From Baffinella frigidus (lineage: Eukaryota; Cryptophyceae; Cryptomonadales; Baffinellaceae), in contig MU646405.1 in assembly GCA_026770585.1 (NCBI GenBank), positions 89,459-99,458 on the forward strand: DNA of 10,000 nucleotides, written 5' to 3'. How positions within the stretch are numbered: the stretch's first letter is position 1; each line of letters starts with the position of its first letter. Of the stretch, positions 6,129-10,000 are shown in pieces. The notes under the pieces were generated by a model. That model did not search any database. It was not told the origin of the DNA and saw nothing but the letters and a program-made list of their open reading frames with translations. Made by a program: the position numbers and the translations under genes.

Positions 6129-9100
6129 GTGTGGCAGGCCTGGACCTGCCCGGCATTGCGTTGGCCCTGCTTGAATCTCGCCCGAAGAGCAGCCTGTTCC
6201 TGAGCTTTCATCTGAAGGTTCCTCTGGCGTCGAGATGGGGTTGTTCGCCCATGGTGGTTGAAGTCGTGGTGCGCTCCATGTTTCCAGATCAAGAAGAATC
6301 TGGGGGAAGGTGGCGCGGTGAAGCAGGCGGCTGCCCTGCTCCCGCCAGACTGGTGTTTGCAGCTCAGCAAGGAGTTCTCCAAGGACTACTTCCGCAAGCT
6401 CGACGAGTTCGTAACGTAATTGCCGACTCCCTGCAAGCGATTCTGACACCTTGCACCACACTCACCGCCGCCTCAAGTTCGCATCGGCATCGCCAGATTC
6501 ACCACACCATCTCTCCCTGTACCCACTCTCCGGGTGTGGGGGTGCGTGGTGTGAGGCGATGCAGTGAAGTGACGTCTTGCGCTGATCCTGGCAGCGCGGA
6601 GCGTGCGAATCGGACCGTGTTCCCCCCCCAAGACGAAACCTTGACGGCGCTCCGCCTCTGCCCGCTCGACAAGGTCTTCCTCCGTGTCTTCGGATTTCCC
6701 CACTTTTCGGGAAACTCCTCAACCCCCGCGAGATTGTTGGCAGCGTGAGTTGAAGTAGTGCGAACCGTCTTTTTTTAATTCGCACGGGTTCGGGATTCCA
6801 CCCTCAACACACCACCCCAAAACACTCGCTGCATTTCGAGGAGACACCCGGTACATCGGTGCACGAATGACCGAATCGGCGATTCACCATTCGGCCTCTC
6901 GAATCGGTGATGTGATTCCCCGTGAAAACAGGTGCGGGTGGTGATCGTGGGTCAGGACCCGTACCACGGGCCCGGGCAGGCGCACGGCCTCTCGTTCAGC
7001 GTCAAGCCCGGCGTGGCTATTCCTCCGTCCCTCCTCAACATGTCTCCCCCTCTCTCTCTCCCTCTCCCTCTCCCTCTCCCTCTCCCTCTCTCTCCCTCTC
7101 CCTCTCCCTCTCTCTCCCTCTCTATCCTCCTCAGTTGCCCTGAACACCGCCGGATAGCTTTGGGAAGATACACAAATCTTTGCTCCCAAGTAACTTCTAA
7201 AGTCTTTTTCTCTCAACGGGCATTTCCTAAGGTGGGGGCGTCTGAATTACTGGGAGGGCGACCCACGCCTAGTCACACGTGAGAATTTCATTTTCAAGTC
7301 CACCTAAGAGTAAAGTTCATTCTTGCCCGGAACCACGCCAAAAGTCTTGGCATTTTGAGGCCTTCCTGGGCGCAACAACGTTTGATCTGTACCGGGAAAC
7401 CTTTTTAGCGCGGCCGAATGTGTATGAAATTCTCACCCGTGACCTGGCGTGGCCGATCAAGTGTTTGATGGCCTGTCACGATCAGGTACGTCTTGAGTAA
7501 CGTCACTTCTGCTCTTTGTCAGTAAAGTCACTTTCTCGCACCAATCAGGTACAAGGAACTAGAGAAAGACCCGGCGATCATGTTCAAGCGCCCGGGGCAC
7601 GGGTGTCTCGTCAAGTGGGCTGAGCAGGTTGCCTTCCCACCCCTCTCCTTCCCTCCAAAGTTGACGGATCAAATGGGCCCAGTAGGTTGCGAGCCCACCC
7701 ACACCCTGCAACCTAACCACAAACAGTTCGGGTTTAGGGTTTATGTCTGCCCACCCCCGCACTTTCAAGAGAGCACCTGTCGCCCCGGGGGCGTTGCGCT
7801 TTATGTGTGGAGAACAAGATAGGCTCTCGTCCTTGAAACCGCCGCGCGCGATCTTATCCCCACAGGCATTTAAATTGAATGCTCGAAATGCATACTTTTG
7901 ACGTCAGAAGTTGCCAGAAGTTGCCAATTTGGCCACTTCAGGTAGAATCTGACGCCAAAAGTATGCATTTCGAGCATTTAATTTAAATGCCTGTGGGGAT
8001 GATATCAGTCACCTCGCGTCGCAAGCGATTTCCTGGATACCTTTCCTTATCCACGATCAACAGGTGTCTGATGTAGTTGGCGTTTTACAACAAACCTATA
8101 TTTGGGTGAAGGTGCCAGCGGGGGTGGCTGACGCGTGGGCGGTACCTTTCTTACTAAAGTGAACAAAGGTTCCACTTTTGCTTTGAGACGTCTCACTCTC
8201 GACTTTTAGCGCTCTTTAAGGGCAAGAGGAACGACTGGACCCCAACCCCTAACCCCAAAGCCCCTGAACACTAAACGACAAACCCGACAGGGGGTGCTGA
8301 TGCTGAACGCGTGCCTGACGGTGCGGAAGGGGGAGGCAAACTCGCACCAGAAGCAAGGCTGGGAGGCCTTCACTGACGCGGTCCGAACCCAGTAGTAACA
8401 CCGGCAGTTCAACAATACGTAAGAAAAGCAACAGTTGATCATTTCCGGTGTGACTACTTGTTGAAATGTTCATCATTTTCGCTGGTACTGCTTATTGAAG
8501 TGTTCTTCATTTTTGCGGGTACTGCTTATTCCTGGGGATGCAAACTCGCACCAGAAGCAAGGCTGGGAGGTCTTCACCGACGCGGTGCGGACCCAGTGTA
8601 GTAACCGAAATATTTCAACGATGACAGCGAAAAGGTTGAACTGCTGCTGTTTCTAATTATTGTCACAGGCGCACACACTCGGAAATGTTGCTCTGTTGCT
8701 GTGAGTGTCTGTGGGACGGTCTCATGTGGGACTAACTGTACGACTGCCTGAAAACACACGGAAACGCAACGTGCACATTTCGGCACGGACGCGGTCCGAA
8801 CCCACACACGTCAAGACAGTCTAATCTGGGGACGTGTTTAATTTTGAAAAAAATGATTCCCTATTTGTTCATAGGAGTTGGACGAAGGTTAATTAGGGCC
8901 CTAAGTGAATTTAATCAGGGCCATAATCCGGTTTGATAGGCCATTTTCTTTTATATTGAACATGTTTCCGGATGAACTCACACACCAAGACAGCTACTCA
9001 TCAAGACAGTCACACATCAAGACAGTCACCCAACTGTTGCTGTGGCCACTTATTGAACCAACTGTTGCTACTCTTGAACTAGTACGTAATGACTGTTTTG

Positions 9101-10000
9101 AGCGGAGCCACAAGGAAAGGTTCCACATTTCGTAGCAGCTACACGCATAACATTTCTAGATCCCACAACTGTTTCTGTGACTACTTATTGAACTGTTGCC
9201 AATTGCCTCTGGGCAGGTTGACTTTTGAAAAGAGATTTGTAGTCCGCCGTGGTGTTCGGGCATGTGCAAGGCCCAAATATAATCACTTCTTTATGCACGT
9301 ACCGGGCGGCGTATATCTTCTTTAAGAATACGCCATGCAGCTTTCTCAACAAATACGCCACATGCGCCACTCGAGAAAGCTAGAGGGGCCTATTTGCATG
9401 TGGGGTTGTAAAACTTTGTACCAGGATGAGGTGTTCCAACCTCGTAACCGGCCTAACCCGCTTCAGTGGCTCCAAGGGCAATGAAAGTTACAATGAAAGT
9501 TACTACGCAAATGCTACATATAAAATCATCTTGGTTTTGAATAGGCCCCCCTTGCTTTCTCGTGTGGCGCAGATTATCGTAGAGCTGAATAAGAAACACA
9601 CGGGGCTCGTGAATACGCGATATTTTGTTGACAAATGCGCGATATTCTTAATAAAGACCCGTTCGCAGATCATCGCAGAGCTGAACCAGAAGCACAAGGG
9701 GCTGGTGTTCCTCCTTTCGGGCAAGCCTGCTGAGAACAAGTGCGGGTCCCATTGGGGCTCTTGCAAGTCCCGAATCCGATCATGTCTTCTTCCAACTCTC
9801 GGAGGCGTATATTTTCTTCACACGTACGCGATATTTTGTTGACAAATGCGCGATATTCTTATCAAATACCCGTTCGCAGATTATCGCAGAGCTGAACAAA
9901 AAAAACGTTCGCAGATTATTGCAGAGCTGAACAAGAAGCACACGGGGCTGGTGTTCCTGCTGTGGGGCAAGCCTGCTGAGAAGAAGTGCGGTTCTGTCGA
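5880..10000 (+). CDS. UNG: Uracil-DNA glycosylase, family 1 (UNG), seven exons seen, 3' end beyond window
   Basis: Removes uracil from DNA by cleaving the N-glycosidic bond, the first step of base excision repair. Joined exons give 273 codons plus two bases, with every phase consistent. Visible in order: a degenerate PIP-box SIRNFF at residues 2-7; a basic cluster PKRFK (40-44) that could serve nuclear import; [20 protein letters not shown] (105-124), the fold's first conserved block; VFPP at 134-137; [18 protein letters not shown] (159-176) with the water-activating Asp161 and the Tyr163 that excludes thymine; [13 protein letters not shown] (218-226) with the uracil-binding Asn221; ANSH-GWE-FTDA; and VFLLWG. 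The HPSPLS loop and C-terminus, about 50-60 residues, lie outside. Start: 5880 is the first ATG after the in-frame stop at 5706. The hydrophobic run upstream in the same frame has no ATG. Splice sites are inferred by homology. Confidence 0.93.
6288..6415 (+). CDS. UNG: UNG exon 2
   Basis: Begins after TTTCCAG in phase 0 and ends with two bases of a codon before donor GTAATT. Encodes the block from IKKNLGEGG to FV, including the W...EF.K.YF..L..F pattern of the family. The intron before it is 159 bp. Confidence 0.88.
6416..6594 (+). other. UNG intron 2 with internal imperfect hairpin
   Basis: 179 bp, GTAATT to GGCAG. GCATCGCC (6487-6494) faces GGCGATGC (6555-6562), and TCACCACACCA (6499-6509) faces TGGTGTGA (6547-6554), with a CCCAC/GTGGG core. 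Much of the intron can fold on itself, which would bring its two splice sites closer together. Confidence 0.6.
6595..6673 (+). CDS. UNG: UNG exon 3
   Basis: One base completes the codon split by intron 2 (AC+C, Thr126), then 26 codons: [20 protein letters not shown] followed by LCPLDK. The spacing from the preceding FV to VFPP equals that in human UNG, which fixes both splice sites. Ends in phase 0 before donor GTCTTC. The following intron (6674-6931, 258 bp) holds a 7-bp GTGCGAA/TTCGCAC stem and nothing else I can name. Confidence 0.9.
6932..7041 (+). CDS. UNG: UNG exon 4 (catalytic motif)
   Basis: Begins with [13 protein letters not shown], after AAACAG. Contains the catalytic Asp and the Tyr/Phe uracil-pocket residues. 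Ends two bases into a codon (AT) before GTCTCC. The donor GT is immediately continuous with the (CT)n tract that fills the start of intron 4. Confidence 0.95.
7042..7134 (+). repeat. Polypyrimidine (TCTCCC)n tract at the 5' end of UNG intron 4, ending in a decoy acceptor
   Basis: About 85 nt of C and T in TCTCCC/CTCTCC units runs from the donor to CTCAG at 7131-7134, a textbook-looking 3' splice site only 93 nt in. Using it would add a reading frame that stops at 7283, so the homologous acceptor at 7548 is preferred. Remaining intron 7135-7548: one open frame at 7279-7500 but no recognisable protein. Confidence 0.85.
7549..7627 (+). CDS. UNG: UNG exon 5
   Basis: G completes Met189, then [18 protein letters not shown] and on to WAEQ. 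YKELEKD and PGHG...W are family signatures. Acceptor AATCAG, donor GTTGCC, ends in phase 0. Confidence 0.93.
7850..8006. mobile_element. Hairpin element in UNG intron 5
   Basis: Arms 7850-7908 and 7948-8006 are complementary over 59 positions with three mismatches and one G-T pair; the core 53 bp is nearly perfect (CCCCACAGGCATTTAAATT...). The 39-nt loop holds AGAAGTTGCC twice in tandem. MITE-like in shape, but I see no target duplication and no second copy in this window. Position inside an intron means its RNA would fold co-transcriptionally. The rest of intron 5 (7628-8290) shows nothing I can name. Confidence 0.85.
8291..8380 (+). CDS. UNG: UNG exon 6
   Basis: Thirty codons, [20 protein letters not shown] to FTDA, after CCGACAG. 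Carries the uracil-binding Asn and the ANSH...GWE..TDA block. Ends in phase 0 before GTCCGA. Alignment to human UNG across the junction with exon 7 (TDA|IIAELN) has equal length, supporting this donor. Confidence 0.92.
8461..8528. repeat. 34-bp tandem duplication in UNG intron 6
   Basis: TTGAA(A/G)TGTTC(A/T)TCATTTT...GGTACTGCTTA at 8461-8494 and 8495-8528, four differences. The ACTTATTGAA-TGTT theme recurs at about 9047 and 9182. Confidence 0.85.
8540..8584 (+). pseudogene. Partial second copy of UNG exon 6
   Basis: 45 bp matching 8336-8380 at 43 positions ([14 protein letters not shown], one Ala-to-Val change, one silent change). The match continues past the donor into intron sequence (GTGCGGACCCAG against GTCCGAACCCAG) and then more weakly for about 50 bp. 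It lacks the upstream half of the exon and has no acceptor before it. Confidence 0.9.
8785..8804 (+). pseudogene. Third fragment of UNG exon 6 / donor junction
   Basis: Twenty bases spanning the end of exon 6 and its donor (ACGGACGCGGTCCGAACCCA) match 8372-8391 at 19 positions. Only the TDA codons and the first intron bases survive. Confidence 0.7.
8983..9030. repeat. 16-bp tandem repeat, three units
   Basis: CA(C/T)CAAGACAG followed by CTACT, TCACA or TCACC at 8983-8998, 8999-9014 and 9015-9030. A single related word lies at about 8808-8820. The rest of 8805-9366 is intronic, with no other feature seen beyond a GGCGTAT/ATACGCC stem at about 9308-9335. Confidence 0.85.
9367..9567. mobile_element. 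MITE-like element, family A, copy 3 (in UNG intron 6)
   Basis: CCACTCGAGAAAGC (9367-9380) and GCTTTCTCGTGTGG (9554-9567) match in inverted form at 13 of 14 positions, continuing through GGGGCCTATT/AATAGGCCCC. Interior blocks are shared with 1678-1866 (GCATGTGGGG-TGTAAA, GTACCAGGAT, GAAAGTTACTACGCAAATGC). CG stands on both sides (9365-9366, 9568-9569). Its right end abuts the acceptor of an extra exon 7 copy. Confidence 0.8.
9573..9611 (+). pseudogene. Partial exon 7 copy (a), [13 protein letters not shown]
   Basis: Thirteen codons homologous to the start of exon 7, behind an AG (9571-9572). The family match ends after GLV. Reading on stays open through the next copy and stops at 9840-9842, so its use would truncate the enzyme. 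Confidence 0.85.
9614..9879 (+). repeat. Duplicated 55-bp acceptor-proximal intron segment
   Basis: 9614-9668 and 9825-9879 match at 52 of 55 positions (TACGCGATATTTTG...CCCGTTCGCAG) and each is followed by the start of exon 7; including those codons the match is 69 of 73. The unit itself contains CGCGATATT twice. Confidence 0.92.
9669..9749 (+). pseudogene. Near-complete exon 7 copy (b) with Trp-to-Ser change
   Basis: 27 codons matching 9915-9995 at 71 of 81 bases. The conserved VFLLWG reads VFLLSG (TGG to TCG). Acceptor TTCGCAG is intact and phase is correct. Continuing, the frame stops at 9840-9842. It could be an alternative exon only if spliced onward, for example at the GTCCCA at 9745; otherwise a dead copy. 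Confidence 0.85.
9880..9897 (+). pseudogene. Partial exon 7 copy (c), IIAELN
   Basis: Six matching codons after CGTTCGCAG, then A-rich sequence. If used as acceptor the frame stops after 16 codons at 9928-9930. It lies 35 bp before the productive acceptor. Confidence 0.85.
9915..10000 (+). CDS. UNG: UNG exon 7 (productive copy, continues past the window)
   Basis: After CGTTCGCAG, phase 0: [20 protein letters not shown] then AEKKCGSV. It is the only one of four copies with the conserved Trp of VFLLWG and an open frame to the window end, so I take it as the real exon. Its homologous neighbours upstream are listed separately. Confidence 0.85.
   Translation, partial: MIAELNKKHTGLVFLLWGKPAEKKCGSV

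Noticed and set aside
5786-6461. Long minus-strand frames opposite UNG exons 1 and 2
   Set aside because: They are shadows of the coding strand. A segment resembling a UNG-like Ala/Arg helix is on the wrong strand and cannot join the gene.
7279-7500. 73-residue frame in UNG intron 4
   Set aside because: Between homology-supported exons 4 and 5, with no recognisable domain and no match to UNG.
8240-8262. Telomere-like CCCCAACCCCTAACCCC
   Set aside because: A single short degenerate stretch inside an intron, with no regular repeat.
9426-9842. 138-residue + strand frame containing exon 7 copies a and b
   Set aside because: It reads through intron and MITE sequence. Only the exon-like pieces have homology to UNG.

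Overview
The window looks like nuclear DNA of a eukaryote, most likely a protist. It holds one recognisable gene, cut into at least seven exons by GT...AG introns, with a leader region free of bacterial signals, in DNA rich in short inverted-repeat elements and microsatellites. I cannot name the lineage. The intron-rich gene and dense MITE-like hairpins would suit an alga or another stramenopile or alveolate, but that is only an impression.

Left part (1-5250): I see no convincing gene. It is a graveyard of short non-autonomous elements and palindromes. The main items are: family A (about 200 bp, ends CCAC-CGAG) at 636-844 and 1678-1866; a perfect 148-bp inverted repeat with a 12-nt spacer at 979-1286; family B (about 117 bp, ends CAGGGG, flanked by TA) at 2784-2900, 3439-3544 and 3892-4006; tandem repeats of 34 and 37 bp near 3.0-3.2 kb; and a 26-bp inverted repeat pair at 4964-5202. 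One stretch at 2903-3004 might be a terminal exon of an unknown gene, but the evidence is thin.

Middle (5270-5880): this is the presumed promoter and leader of the gene. It contains nine AGCGTC-like motifs in about 340 bp, a TTTGACC/GGTCAAA inverted repeat and a weak TATA-like TTTATAA. The first ATG after them, at 5880, opens the gene.

Right part (5880-10000, + strand): a family-1 uracil-DNA glycosylase (UNG type). Exons are 5880-6128, 6288-6415, 6595-6673, 6932-7041, 7549-7627, 8291-8380 and 9915 onward, running off the window. All phases agree, and the joined product carries a degenerate PIP-box at its N-terminus, the catalytic GQDPYHG motif and the LMLNACLTV motif. The 5' splice sites are GT but otherwise share no consensus.

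The last intron (8381-9914) is the oddest part. It contains two extra partial copies of exon 6, three extra partial copies of the start of exon 7 (each with its own acceptor AG), a family A element that ends 5 bp before the first of these acceptors, and a 55-bp duplicated acceptor region. It reads like a record of repeated local duplication around a splice site, or a set of competing acceptors.
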